A stretch of 64,000 nucleotides of DNA from DUOA01 sp012839095 (GCA_050951505.1 JBMNJE010000009.1:248001-312000), one strand, 5' to 3'; counted from the first letter of the stretch, positions 26,075-34,191 are shown. The notes: generated by a model not told the origin, from the letters alone. Program-made: numbers and translations.

Positions 26075-27834
26075 AAAAGAAGAAAATTTTATATATTGCA
26101 GTTGCTGTATTGATCATTGGAACCATCCTGACAGGAGTGTGGTTCAATCGGCAGCCAGAACCTGGAAAGATAACATACAGGCAGTTTTTACAGGATATAG
26201 AAGCAGGTAAAATTGAAAAAGTATATCTTAATGATTCTGATAAATTGGAAGGCGAGTATGAGGATGGGGAAGCTTTCATTACCGATAATCCCAGAACGCA
26301 AAACCTGAAGGAATTCCTCCTGATACATGGTATAACAGTGGATGAAACCAATGGAAAAATCAAGGGCGAACAACTTCTAAATGTGCTTATAATCCTGGGA
26401 TTGTTTGGCTTTTTACTCTTTGCTGTAAAGCGAAACATGCCCGGACAGAAGCGGGATAAGATAGGAAAATCCGGATTCAGTGCTGTGAAACCTGAGAATA
26501 CAAATGTGAACTTCAGCAATGTAGCCGGAAATGAAGAAGCGAAAGACAGTATGCAGGAACTGGTGGATTTTATAAAGAATCCCGAAAAGTATGCCAGATA
26601 TGGAGCACGGCTGCCCAGAGGTGTAATACTTTACGGTTCTCCCGGGACCGGCAAAACGCTGATGGCCAAAGCGGTTGCAGGTGAATCCGGAGTTCCCATT
26701 ATTGCAGCGTCAGGCTCGGATTTTGTGCAGGTTTATGTTGGGCTGGGCGCCAGCCGGATACGCGAGCTTTTCAAAAAAGCCAGAAGCTATGGAAAATGCG
26801 TTATATTCATTGATGAAATCGATGCATTAGGTAAAAAGAGAGACGGAGGAGCAGATGGCGGCGGAAATGACGAGCGGGATCAGACATTGAATGCATTACT
26901 ATCCGAAATGTCGGGTTTTCATGATAATGAAGGAATTGTAGTAATAGCAGCAACAAACCGGCTGGACACCCTGGATGAAGCATTGCTGAGACCTGGAAGA
27001 TTTGATCGTCACATTGAGATTCAGCTGCCGGATATCAAAAGCCGGCTGCGAATTTTAGAGCTGCATTCCAAAAACAAGCCCTTGGGCCAAGACGTGAATT
27101 TGGAAAAGGTGGCGCAGCAAACTGTTTACTTCAGTGGAGCGAAACTTGAAAATCTGTTGAATGAAGCTGCCATACTGGCTGCCAGACGAGGCAGTGACAG
27201 CATTCATGCAGAAGATATTGAAACGGCTTTTTATACAGTAGTCGCTGGTGCGGAAAAAAAGGACAGAAGCTCGGTTTCCGATACGGAACGAATGATTACT
27301 GCCTATCATGAATCAGGCCATGCTCTGGTTACCAAATTAGCAGCACCTGAAAACAGAGTCACCCGAATTACCATTATCCCCAGCACCAAAGGAGTGGGCG
27401 GCTTCAGCATGAATATTCCTCCTGATCGCATGTATCACAGGAAAAAAGACATGGAGAACAGTATCAGGGTTGCCCTGGCCGGCCGTGCAGCAGAGGAGTT
27501 GATCTTTGGGGAAGATAATATCACCACAGGTGCTTCCAACGATCTTGAAAAAGCAACGGGGACGCTTCTCAATATGATTCGCAGATTTGGAATGAATGCA
27601 AAATCCGGTCTGCTTAACTATGATGTGCTGTACAACAACGGATTTCAGCAGGTACAGGATGAAATACTGGAGGAGTGCCGGAGGCGTATGGATGAGCTGT
27701 ATAAGGAAGTAAGAGATCTTCTTAGGAACAATAGGAGGATCCTGGAAGCAATAGCGGAAAATCTGCTGGCACGTGAAACTCTGGATGAGAAGGATCTCGA
27801 CCTGATAATTAATGCTTTTGCTAAGGCAGGATGA
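26071..27834 (+). CDS. ftsH: ATP-dependent zinc metalloprotease FtsH (paralogue type)
   Basis: Membrane AAA+ protease of 587 residues. Two membrane segments (about 6-24 and 103-120) flank a short extracytoplasmic domain. The AAA domain has Walker A GSPGTGKT (about 189-196), Walker B VIFIDEIDALG and the second region of homology ATNRLDTLDEALLRPGRFDR. The protease zinc site is HESGH (about 413-417). It is shorter than housekeeping FtsH. The pore loop reads VQVYVGLGA, with Tyr where most FtsH have Phe, so a secondary paralogue is likely. Start ATG follows AAAGGAGGGCTCCG. A 15-base stretch in the gene equals a variant of the genomic repeat (27558-27572). Confidence 0.9.
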   Translation: MKKKKILYIAVAVLIIGTILTGVWFNRQPEPGKITYRQFLQDIEAGKIEKVYLNDSDKLEGEYEDGEAFITDNPRTQNLKEFLLIHGITVDETNGKIKGEQLLNVLIILGLFGFLLFAVKRNMPGQKRDKIGKSGFSAVKPENTNVNFSNVAGNEEAKDSMQELVDFIKNPEKYARYGARLPRGVILYGSPGTGKTLMAKAVAGESGVPIIAASGSDFVQVYVGLGASRIRELFKKARSYGKCVIFIDEIDALGKKRDGGADGGGNDERDQTLNALLSEMSGFHDNEGIVVIAATNRLDTLDEALLRPGRFDRHIEIQLPDIKSRLRILELHSKNKPLGQDVNLEKVAQQTVYFSGAKLENLLNEAAILAARRGSDSIHAEDIETAFYTVVAGAEKKDRSSVSDTERMITAYHESGHALVTKLAAPENRVTRITIIPSTKGVGGFSMNIPPDRMYHRKKDMENSIRVALAGRAAEELIFGEDNITTGASNDLEKATGTLLNMIRRFGMNAKSGLLNYDVLYNNGFQQVQDEILEECRRRMDELYKEVRDLLRNNRRILEAIAENLLARETLDEKDLDLIINAFAKAG

Positions 27835-27923
27835 ACGAATCATTTGCTTTCCTCATATTATATTGATATGGATATCTGGTAATAAATGCTGGCAATGACA
27901 GATAAGTATGAGGAGGCGTTTCT

Positions 27924-28535
27924 ATGACTTACAATGGCTGGGGTATGCCCCCTGCACAGGATTTCATGTATCCTGTCGAATATCACAACAGATATGGTTA
28001 TATGTATCCATCCCTGGAGCCTTGCATCCATTATGGCATGGTTCAGCCTATAATGTATCCCGATATCTATTACAGGATTTATCCTTATGTTCATCGTACC
28101 TGTGATCGCATGGATAATCCATATATGAGTTATCCTTCCGAGGCTCAGGTAGAGAGCATGGTAGACGATTGTTATGATGCCTGTGTAAAGGGAATGCCCG
28201 ACCTTATCCAATATGCTGATTTAAAAACGGAAGAAGCGAAGGAAGTCGATGCATCTCAGTTTCGCAGAAGACCGCTGTTAAGAGATTTGATTGCCATTAT
28301 ACTGATAAGTGAGTTGTTTCGGAGGAGAAGAAGAATCTACAACGGTTATGCGGTTAACTATGGCATTGGAGCTGGATACGGCACAGGCGTCAATGATAGT
28401 CATAATCCTGAATACGGCTACGGCGCGGGTTATTGCTATGGTGCGGGATACGGCGCCGGAGCATCTTATGGGTATGGCGCGAACAGTTCAATTGGCTATG
28501 GCTCAATCTACGGAGAGGGAAGCAGTTTGGGTTAA
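27924..28535 (+). CDS. Tyr/Gly-rich protein, possible spore coat component
   Basis: A 203-residue protein with three parts: a Tyr/Pro/Met-rich N-terminus (about 1-75), a charged helical middle (about 78-145) including RRRPLLRDLIAIILISEL and a run of five arginines, and a C-terminal tail of GYG-type repeats (GYGAGYCYGAGYGAGASYGY). No family is recognised with certainty. Composition resembles coat and crust proteins of spore formers, and the genome sporulates, but this is inference from composition only. The start ATG has AGGAGG 8 bases upstream. It lies 89 bases after ftsH. Confidence 0.7.
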   Translation: MTYNGWGMPPAQDFMYPVEYHNRYGYMYPSLEPCIHYGMVQPIMYPDIYYRIYPYVHRTCDRMDNPYMSYPSEAQVESMVDDCYDACVKGMPDLIQYADLKTEEAKEVDASQFRRRPLLRDLIAIILISELFRRRRRIYNGYAVNYGIGAGYGTGVNDSHNPEYGYGAGYCYGAGYGAGASYGYGANSSIGYGSIYGEGSSLG

Positions 28536-28673
28536 CTTAACAGATATAGACAATCAGAAACATGAGAATGATGAAACTAAACTACAAAAACAATGTATTA
28601 TGTAAAGCAGCAGGATGCTAAGCAGCTGGTTTAAGCAGTTGATATAGTCAGCTGGTATAACAAGCTGATTTAA

Positions 28674-28701
28674 AAAGCAGATTGCTGCTTATTTCTTTTT
28701 T
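28674..28701 (+). terminator. Rho-independent terminator
   Basis: AAGCAG (28675-28680) pairs with CTGCTT (28685-28690) around a 4-base loop and is followed by ATTTCTTTTTT. It ends the transcript carrying the Tyr/Gly-rich gene. Confidence 0.65.
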
Positions 28702-28797
28702 ACCGCGCAAAGTCCATTTTCATTGCTTTCCTCTTGATCAATATAGTATAATAACATTGTGCACATGTTGAGCACAAAGAATAAGGGGAGTGACTTT

Positions 28798-30084
28798 ATG
28801 GATTCAAGCAAATACAGTCTGAGAGATTTTGTGTACATACCCGATGCAGACATAATGGAGAGAGCATCAATTTTTCAGAGCTATATGGATGATGTAAAGG
28901 AAAAACACCACTATCAATATCGCAGAGTCTCTCTTAATGGTTCAGGGCCGACAATGGAAGTGGTGGACACCTATACCGGTGAAATCAAAGAAATGATATA
29001 TATGGCTTCCAATGATTACTTGAATCTCACACGGCATCCCAGGGTACTGGCTGCAGGACAATCAGCCTTGCTGAAATACGGTGCCGGTGCTGGAAGCGTC
29101 CCGCTGTTGGGAGGCACGCTGGACATTCACACCCAGCTGGAAAAGGATATAGCTGCATTTAAGGGTTGTGAGGATGCCATTATATATACTTCAGGATTCG
29201 GCTCAAACTGCAACACGCTGTTGGCATTACTGGGAAAGCAGGACATAGCAATTCTGGATCAGTATGTGCATGCCAGTATAGTTGATGGCTGCCAGAGAAC
29301 CAATGTCAGATATTTCAGGCATAATAACATGGATGCACTGGAAAAAATACTGGCCCGGGCTCAGGATGAGTACGTTACCAAACTGGTTATCGTAGACGGA
29401 GTTTATTCAATGGATGGAGATATTGCTCCGCTTAATAAAATCGTAGATTTGGCTCATAGCTATGGTGCATACGTCATGGTTGACGAGGCTCATGCAACCG
29501 GCGTCATAGGAAGGAATGGAAAAGGAACCCCGGAACATTTTAGTCTGGAAGGCAAGGTGGACATTGTAGCGGGAACATTCAGTAAAGGGCTGGGGGCTGT
29601 CGGAGGCTTCATAGCTTCCAATTCCAAGCTGATTGAATATTTAAGGTTTTATTCAAGAGGTTATATGTTTTCCACTGCCATGACGCCGCAGGCGGCCGGA
29701 TCGCTTAGTGAAGCCTTAAAAGTCATTACATCAGAGCCGGAGCTCAGACAAAGATTATGGAACAACATAAACTATTTCAGAAACAATCTTCTCAGTCTGG
29801 GATTCAATCTGGGTAATGCCGAAACGGCTATTTTCCCCATCATAATCGGGGACGATTGGAAAGTTAAGGAGATGGGCAGACGCCTGCATGAGATGGGAAT
29901 CTATGTGAATCCGGTATTCTATCCCGCTGTATCAAGAAAATTGTCCAGAATCCGTATCAGTCTCATGGCCGGTCACACAAAGGAACACCTGGATAAGGTG
30001 CTGAATGCATTGGAATACCTGGGAAGAGAAGCAGGCGTAATAGGTAGTGCTGTAAAAGAGAAAATCGCAGCTACGATAGAATAG
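28798..30084 (+). CDS. Alpha-oxoamine synthase family PLP enzyme (BioF/Kbl/SPT-like)
   Basis: Fold-type I PLP enzyme of 428 residues that would condense an amino acid with an acyl-CoA. Conserved points: MASNDYLNLTRHPRV, the GAGAGSVPLLGGTLDIH substrate loop, VMVDEAHATGVIGRNGKG with the PLP Asp and His, and the lysine in GTFSKGLGAVGGF. C-terminal SRIRISLMAGHTKEHLD is also typical. It has an N-terminal extension of about 45 residues relative to BioF. No biotin, threonine-degradation or lipid genes are adjacent, so the acyl and amino substrates are open (KAPA, 2-amino-3-ketobutyrate, a sphingoid-like base or an autoinducer). Start ATG 28798 follows AAGGGGAG; a weak promoter with TATAAT is at 28747. 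Confidence 0.85.
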   Translation: MDSSKYSLRDFVYIPDADIMERASIFQSYMDDVKEKHHYQYRRVSLNGSGPTMEVVDTYTGEIKEMIYMASNDYLNLTRHPRVLAAGQSALLKYGAGAGSVPLLGGTLDIHTQLEKDIAAFKGCEDAIIYTSGFGSNCNTLLALLGKQDIAILDQYVHASIVDGCQRTNVRYFRHNNMDALEKILARAQDEYVTKLVIVDGVYSMDGDIAPLNKIVDLAHSYGAYVMVDEAHATGVIGRNGKGTPEHFSLEGKVDIVAGTFSKGLGAVGGFIASNSKLIEYLRFYSRGYMFSTAMTPQAAGSLSEALKVITSEPELRQRLWNNINYFRNNLLSLGFNLGNAETAIFPIIIGDDWKVKEMGRRLHEMGIYVNPVFYPAVSRKLSRIRISLMAGHTKEHLDKVLNALEYLGREAGVIGSAVKEKIAATIE

Positions 30085-30145
30085 CGCAGAAAAGAATTGA
30101 GTTTATACAAACCTTTCCAAACTGAATCAAGATCACTTAAGAAAT

Positions 30146-30180
30146 AAGCCGGCAAGTGCATTGCATAACCGGCTTTTTTG
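30146..30180 (+). terminator. Rho-independent terminator after the oxoamine synthase gene
   Basis: AAGCCGG (30146-30152) pairs with CCGGCTT (30169-30175), followed by a run of T (30175-30179) and more T beyond. Confidence 0.85.
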
Positions 30181-30286
30181 TCTTTTAGCTGTTATATGTT
30201 ATAATACACATAAGGAAGAGGTGAGGCCTTTGGAAGAAGTCATTTTAAGGCAGATGATCGGTTACCACATATACATAAGCATATAA
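30178..30286 (+). other. Promoter followed by a very short frame, possible gene remnant
   Basis: TTGTCT (30178-30183) and TATAAT (30200-30205) lie 16 bases apart. AAGGAAGAGG and a GTG (30221) follow, opening a 21-codon frame that stops at 30286. The encoded peptide (MRPLEEVILRQMIGYHIYIS plus one residue) looks like the beginning of a protein that has been cut short. About 200 bases before the L25 gene then contain no gene I can support. Confidence 0.3.
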
Positions 30287-30484
30287 AGCCATATTATACT
30301 GTAACTTGTAAAATAGGATTCCGCTTACAGTTTCCTGACAGGACAACTGGATAAGAATATAATCTGGTGAAATTGCTGCTGCTGACTGCTCAAAAATAGG
30401 ATTACAAACTGACACAAGGTTTAAAACTTGTGGGTGTGGATACAATTATGAATACAGTTTTTTACGATTTGAAAGGATGATTCG

Positions 30485-31102
30485 ATGAATAGTGATTTAC
30501 TGCAGGTTTCGATAAGAGCACCACAGTCGAAAGCAAAGCAATTAAGACGCCAGGGCTATGTACCCGGAGTACTGTATGGCCGGAATACTACCACCACTCC
30601 GGTTCTTTTCAATAAAAACCATGTAGAAAATTTTATCAAGCGTGTGGGTGAAGGAACTGTCTTTGATATAGAGCTTGACGGAATAAAACAAACAGTAAGA
30701 ATACGTGAAATGCAAAGAGATCCGATTTCCAAAGAAATAATTCATCTGGATTTAATGAATGTGGATTTGGATCAGGAGATAAAGATTAATGTAGCCCTCA
30801 GGTTTGAGGGAATGGAGAGTCTGGAAAAGAGCGGTTACATAGTGCAGCAACAGAAGGATTCTATAGAAGTGGAAGGGCTGGCCAGGAACATTCCTTCCTT
30901 TGTATCGGTTCCAATGGACGACCTGGCGGAAAAAGGAAACATCAGGGTACAGGATTTGGAAGTTCCGGATGGCATCAGTGTTTTGGATGCACCTGATGAC
31001 GTAATCGTTTCAGCTCTTACTCCTGCCAAGGAGACAGAAACGGATGAAGATGCAGCAGAAGAAGAGATAGATGCGACTGATAATGACCAGGTTGAGCAGT
31101 AG
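30485..31102 (+). CDS. rplY: Ribosomal protein L25, Ctc/TL5 form
   Basis: Binds 5S rRNA in the large subunit; the long Ctc form is also a general stress protein in Bacillus. The protein has 205 residues: an N-terminal L25 domain (about 1-90) with QLRRQGYVPGVLYGRN and HLDLMNVDLDQEI, then the C-terminal TL5-type beta domain (about 95-180) with GIKQT earlier and GNIRVQDLEVPDGISVLDAP, and a Glu/Asp-rich tail. The start ATG follows GAAAGGATGATTCG. Monocistronic. Confidence 0.93.
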   Translation: MNSDLLQVSIRAPQSKAKQLRRQGYVPGVLYGRNTTTTPVLFNKNHVENFIKRVGEGTVFDIELDGIKQTVRIREMQRDPISKEIIHLDLMNVDLDQEIKINVALRFEGMESLEKSGYIVQQQKDSIEVEGLARNIPSFVSVPMDDLAEKGNIRVQDLEVPDGISVLDAPDDVIVSALTPAKETETDEDAAEEEIDATDNDQVEQ

Positions 31103-31239
31103 GAATCTGATTAGAGTAATATATACGGATAACTCCTGATAATTATAATCAATGCCGAATAATCGTTGAAATATACCATGTTTTGATGTAAACTAATAGT
31201 TGCGAAAATGCTTATTATCTGCTTAAGGGAGTTTGGATT

Positions 31240-31461
31240 ATGAAATATGTATATGCGGTACTTACTGTATTAGAGAATAAACCAATCATGCAAACACTAG
31301 TCAGCAGCAAGCAATTGACAGGCAGGGAAATTCTCGACAAGGTGATTTTAACAGAAGAAGAAAGAAAAAAATATCGTGATTGGCCGGATGAAAACCAGAT
31401 ATTAGCGGATCTTAACAAACGCCAGGCCATTAGCGTTGAGGTGCAGGAAGTGGAGGTATAA
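31240..31461 (+). CDS. Small hypothetical protein
   Basis: A frame of 73 residues with a hydrophobic beginning (MKYVYAVLTVLENKP) and a charged remainder ending SVEVQEVEV. I do not recognise a family. AAGGGAG 11 bases before the ATG and a clean terminator shortly after the stop support a real, singly transcribed gene. Confidence 0.6.
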   Translation: MKYVYAVLTVLENKPIMQTLVSSKQLTGREILDKVILTEEERKKYRDWPDENQILADLNKRQAISVEVQEVEV

Positions 31462-31520
31462 AGCTTTATTTCCCAAATGATATCAGATACCACCACGGTT
31501 AAATGAAATAAGAAGAGCTG

Positions 31521-31558
31521 AAAACCCTTACGACAAAAGTCGAGGGGTTTTTTGCTTC
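31521..31558 (+). terminator. Rho-independent terminator
   Basis: AAAACCCTTACGAC pairs with GTCGAGGGGTTTT around an AAAA loop, followed by TT; it isolates the small gene upstream from the spoIIA operon. Confidence 0.85.
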
Positions 31559-31595
31559 TAATGGCAAAGGCAGCCATAATCATCCCTTTTTCGAT

Positions 31596-31622
31596 GAAGG
31601 AGATTTAATCAGTGCGAAGAAT
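31596..31622 (+). promoter_or_regulatory. Sigma-H-like promoter of the spoIIA operon
   Basis: GAAGGAGAT (31596-31604) fits the sigma-H -35 consensus RNAGGAWWW except one position, and GAAGAAT (31616-31622) fits RNNGAAT exactly, with the normal 11-base spacer. In Bacillus the spoIIA operon is transcribed from a sigma-H promoter at entry into sporulation. The position also argues that spoIIAA starts at TTG 31672 rather than further upstream. Confidence 0.65.
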
Positions 31623-31671
31623 AGTACATATGAAGAATAATGGAACGATTTGGATAAAGGGGGCAACTAAT

Positions 31672-32019
31672 TTGCTGACCGGCAGTAAAAGGATAAAAGA
31701 CATTTTGATCGTAAAACTGAGCGGAGAATTGGATCATCATCATGCAGATGATATCAGAGAGTCCCTGGACATGCAGCTGGAGGACAGTTCCATACGACAT
31801 TTGATCTTTGACTTAAGGAATCTTCATTTCATGGACAGCTCCGGCATAGGTGTTTTTATAGGCCGATATAAAACCATCAACAAACGGGGCGGGCAGGTGT
31901 GCATAACCCATATCAGTTCGCAGCTGGCAAGGATTATGGATGTATCCGGTCTTTATCGAATCCTGAAAGTATATGACACTGTGGAGAATGCTGTAAAGGA
32001 CATTAGGGGGAATCAATAA
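31672..32019 (+). CDS. spoIIAA: Anti-sigma F factor antagonist SpoIIAA
   Basis: STAS-domain protein of 115 residues. Unphosphorylated SpoIIAA displaces sigma F from SpoIIAB and so starts forespore transcription. ILIVKLSGELDHHHADDIR opens the domain, and the regulatory serine phosphorylated by SpoIIAB is in FMDSSGIGVF. The open frame extends 20 codons upstream, but that part lies in the promoter; TTG 31672 has AAGGGGG 8 bases before it and gives the usual length. The stop overlaps the spoIIAB start by one base. Confidence 0.93.
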   Translation: MLTGSKRIKDILIVKLSGELDHHHADDIRESLDMQLEDSSIRHLIFDLRNLHFMDSSGIGVFIGRYKTINKRGGQVCITHISSQLARIMDVSGLYRILKVYDTVENAVKDIRGNQ

Positions 32020-32468
32020 TGAAGATAAAAAATGAAATGAAACTGGAGTTTCTGAGCAGATCTCAGAATGAAGCGTTTGCCAGAGCGGCAGTAGCAGCAT
32101 TTGCGGCCCAGCTGGATCCGACTCTTGAAGAAATAGCCGATATTAAAACAGCTGTTTCGGAAGCCGTCACTAATGCTATCATACATGGTTATGACAATCC
32201 TAACGAATATGTAAGAATAACAACTCGGATTTATGACAATTGCGTAGAAATAGAAGTATTGGATCATGGAAAGGGAATAGAAGATATAGAATTGGCCAGG
32301 CAGCCTCTCTATACCTCCAAACCGGAATTGGAGCGCTCAGGAATGGGTTTCACAGTCATGGAATCCTTTATGGATGAGGTTGAGGTTAGTTCTGCACCCG
32401 GCCAGGGAACAAAGGTCAGAATGATCAAATATATACAAGCGGATGCCTCTGAAACGGAGAGAGAATGA
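32019..32468 (+). CDS. spoIIAB: Anti-sigma F factor and serine kinase SpoIIAB
   Basis: GHKL-type kinase of 149 residues that binds and holds sigma F and phosphorylates SpoIIAA. The N box is AVSEAVTNAIIHGY, the G1 box VLDHGKGIED, the G2 region ERSGMGFTVMESFMDE, and GQGTKVRM follows. Its start overlaps the spoIIAA stop by one base and its end overlaps sigF by four (ATGA), so the three proteins should be made in step. Length and order match the canonical operon. Confidence 0.95.
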   Translation: MKIKNEMKLEFLSRSQNEAFARAAVAAFAAQLDPTLEEIADIKTAVSEAVTNAIIHGYDNPNEYVRITTRIYDNCVEIEVLDHGKGIEDIELARQPLYTSKPELERSGMGFTVMESFMDEVEVSSAPGQGTKVRMIKYIQADASETERE

Positions 32469-33229
32469 TGAATACCATACCGGAATTTCGTGAAGAGGAC
32501 AGAAAGCTTCTTTCTCACGAAGAAACCCTGATCCTGATAGAGAAGGCTCAGAACGGTGATGACGAAGCCAAGGAAATACTGGTACGGAAAAACATGGCTC
32601 TGGTAAAAAGCTTGGTTAAGAAATTTTTGAACAGGGGCCATGATTATGAGGATTTGTTTCAGCTGGGTTCCATCGGCCTGATAAAGGCTATTCAGAATTA
32701 CGATGCCAAATACAATGTGCGTTTTTCCACCTATGCTGTGCCTATGATAGTGGGAGAGATAAAACGCTTCCTCAGGGATGATGGTATGATTAAGGTCAGC
32801 CGTTCCCTTAAGGAGTTGGTGAACAAGTCAGCTGCTGCCCGGGAACAGTTAAAAATCAGACTGGGCAGAGATCCCAGCATTCAGGAAATTGCAGATGAAG
32901 TCGGGCGCACGCCGGAAGAAATTGTCTATGCAATGGATGCTGTACGGACACCGGCTTCCATTTATGATGTGATATATGAAGACGAGGATAATCCGATTTT
33001 GCTCATTGATAAGGTGTCAGAGAAGAGCTCTGAAGTGGATGAGGCAATGAAACGCATCACATTAACCGATCTGCTGTCCAGGCTGAATAAAAGAGAGAGA
33101 GCAATTATTATAATGCGGTATTTCCGTGATAAAACCCAGAGTGAGATTGCTGAAATGCTGAATATATCCCAGGTACAGGTCTCACGCATTGAGAAAAAAA
33201 TATTGGCAAAAATGCGGGATATGATCTAG
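32465..33229 (+). CDS. sigF: RNA polymerase sigma-F factor (SpoIIAC)
   Basis: First forespore-specific sigma factor, 254 residues. Region 2 spans NMALVKSLVKKF, YEDLFQLGSIGLIKAI and FSTYAVPMIVGEIKRFLRDD. Region 3 holds GRDPSIQEIADEVG. Region 4 with the helix-turn-helix ends QSEIAEMLNISQVQVSRIEK. Third gene of spoIIA. The stop codon TAG is directly followed by a palindromic repeat cluster, which here separates the operon from the spoVA genes that follow it, as they do in B. subtilis. Confidence 0.95.
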   Translation: MMNTIPEFREEDRKLLSHEETLILIEKAQNGDDEAKEILVRKNMALVKSLVKKFLNRGHDYEDLFQLGSIGLIKAIQNYDAKYNVRFSTYAVPMIVGEIKRFLRDDGMIKVSRSLKELVNKSAAAREQLKIRLGRDPSIQEIADEVGRTPEEIVYAMDAVRTPASIYDVIYEDEDNPILLIDKVSEKSSEVDEAMKRITLTDLLSRLNKRERAIIIMRYFRDKTQSEIAEMLNISQVQVSRIEKKILAKMRDMI

Positions 33230-33335
33230 GGGGACGGTTCTCAATTCGGCAATTCGGGGACAGTTCTCAATTTTTTATTTTTGGGGAAAATTGAGAACTG
33301 TCCCCATAGTTTGGGAATAATTGAGAAGCGTCCCC
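33230..33335. repeat. Short palindromic-repeat cluster after sigF with a perfect 19-bp hairpin
   Basis: Four copies: GGGGACGGTTCTCAA (33230-33244), GGGGACAGTTCTCAA (33256-33270), TTGAGAACTGTCCCC (33291-33305) and TTGAGAAGCGTCCCC (33321-33335). The two inner copies with their T/A flanks form a perfect 19-bp stem (33256-33274 with 33287-33305) around a 12-base loop. The first copy starts on the base after the sigF stop codon. The hairpin could affect read-through into spoVA. Confidence 0.9.
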
Positions 33336-33419
33336 ATAAATAGAATAATTATCAAGATACTGCAGACAATATGTAAAGCGTATCAGGAATTCTATGAGCA
33401 AGGCAGGAATGATTGAAAA

Positions 33420-33596
33420 TTGGCTAAGCGAAACAAGAAAAAGATGAAATGGCTTGTCGTAGCTCTGGTTGTCATATTAGTCGGTGCGATTTCAGTCTGG
33501 ACCTTTCTAAGTCAAAAAGCCAACCAGAACAGGACATATTCTGGTGCAAAGTTTATAGAGCTTTATTCAGGGAGCATCTCATATGGAAAGTTATGA
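33420..33596 (+). CDS. Small single-span membrane protein before spoVAA
   Basis: A frame of 58 residues from TTG 33420 (or 50 from ATG 33444), with a basic N-terminus (MAKRNKKKMKW), one membrane helix (LVVALVVILVGAISVWTFL) and a short polar tail. It overlaps the spoVAA start by 14 bases. Topology rules (positive inside) would place the tail outside the membrane. No family is recognised and the ribosome site is weak, so the gene is tentative, but the clean basic-hydrophobic-polar pattern is unlike chance sequence. Confidence 0.4.
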   Translation: MAKRNKKKMKWLVVALVVILVGAISVWTFLSQKANQNRTYSGAKFIELYSGSISYGKL

Positions 33597-34191
33597 GGTC
33601 TATTTTCAATTTAAGCCCTTTTATCAAAAGAAGTCCGGAGAAAGGGCCCTTCTTTCAGATTTTATCGAAGTCAGTGCAGCAGAAGAGATCAAGAAGCAGA
33701 TAGACAGAATAATCGTCTTTCCACATGGGATAAACGCTCCTGTGCGGCTTACTGCAATACAGATTGTTCAATTAATCCATCAGGCTGTCAATAGGGTATC
33801 TGTTATTCCTATCGGAGAATCATCTGCCTTATATGAACCAGTGCAGGAAGAAAAGGATAACCCCCTGCTGGTTTTTCTGAGAGTTGCTTTTTCCGCTGTG
33901 CTTCTTTTTTTCGGTTCAGCTTTGGCCATTATGTATTTTCATGCAGATGTCAACATGAAAGAAGTCCATCAGACTGTTTACCAGTTTATCAGCGGCAAGA
34001 AGGCTGCTCAGCCTGTTTTGTTTTCCATATCTTACTCCATAGGGATAGGTGCAGGGATTGCCATATTTTTCGAAGTTATAAACAAGCTTAAGAACAAGGA
34101 AAATCCGGGTCCTCTGGAACTGGAAATACATCAGGCGGATAAAGAGATTAGGGATTACCTCAGAGATCAGGAAGGAAAAAAAGAAAATTGA
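33583..34191 (+). CDS. spoVAA: Stage V sporulation protein AA
   Basis: Component of the SpoVA membrane channel system that moves dipicolinic acid into the spore and out at germination. 202 residues, as expected: a soluble N-terminal domain (about 1-90, opening SYEVYFQFKPFYQKKSGERA) and two membrane segments, PLLVFLRVAFSAVLLFFGSA and VLFSISYSIGIGAGIAIFF. The end overlaps spoVAB by four bases. Only AA and AB are present; the AC-AD-AE core genes are not in this window. Confidence 0.88.
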   Translation: MESYEVYFQFKPFYQKKSGERALLSDFIEVSAAEEIKKQIDRIIVFPHGINAPVRLTAIQIVQLIHQAVNRVSVIPIGESSALYEPVQEEKDNPLLVFLRVAFSAVLLFFGSALAIMYFHADVNMKEVHQTVYQFISGKKAAQPVLFSISYSIGIGAGIAIFFEVINKLKNKENPGPLELEIHQADKEIRDYLRDQEGKKEN

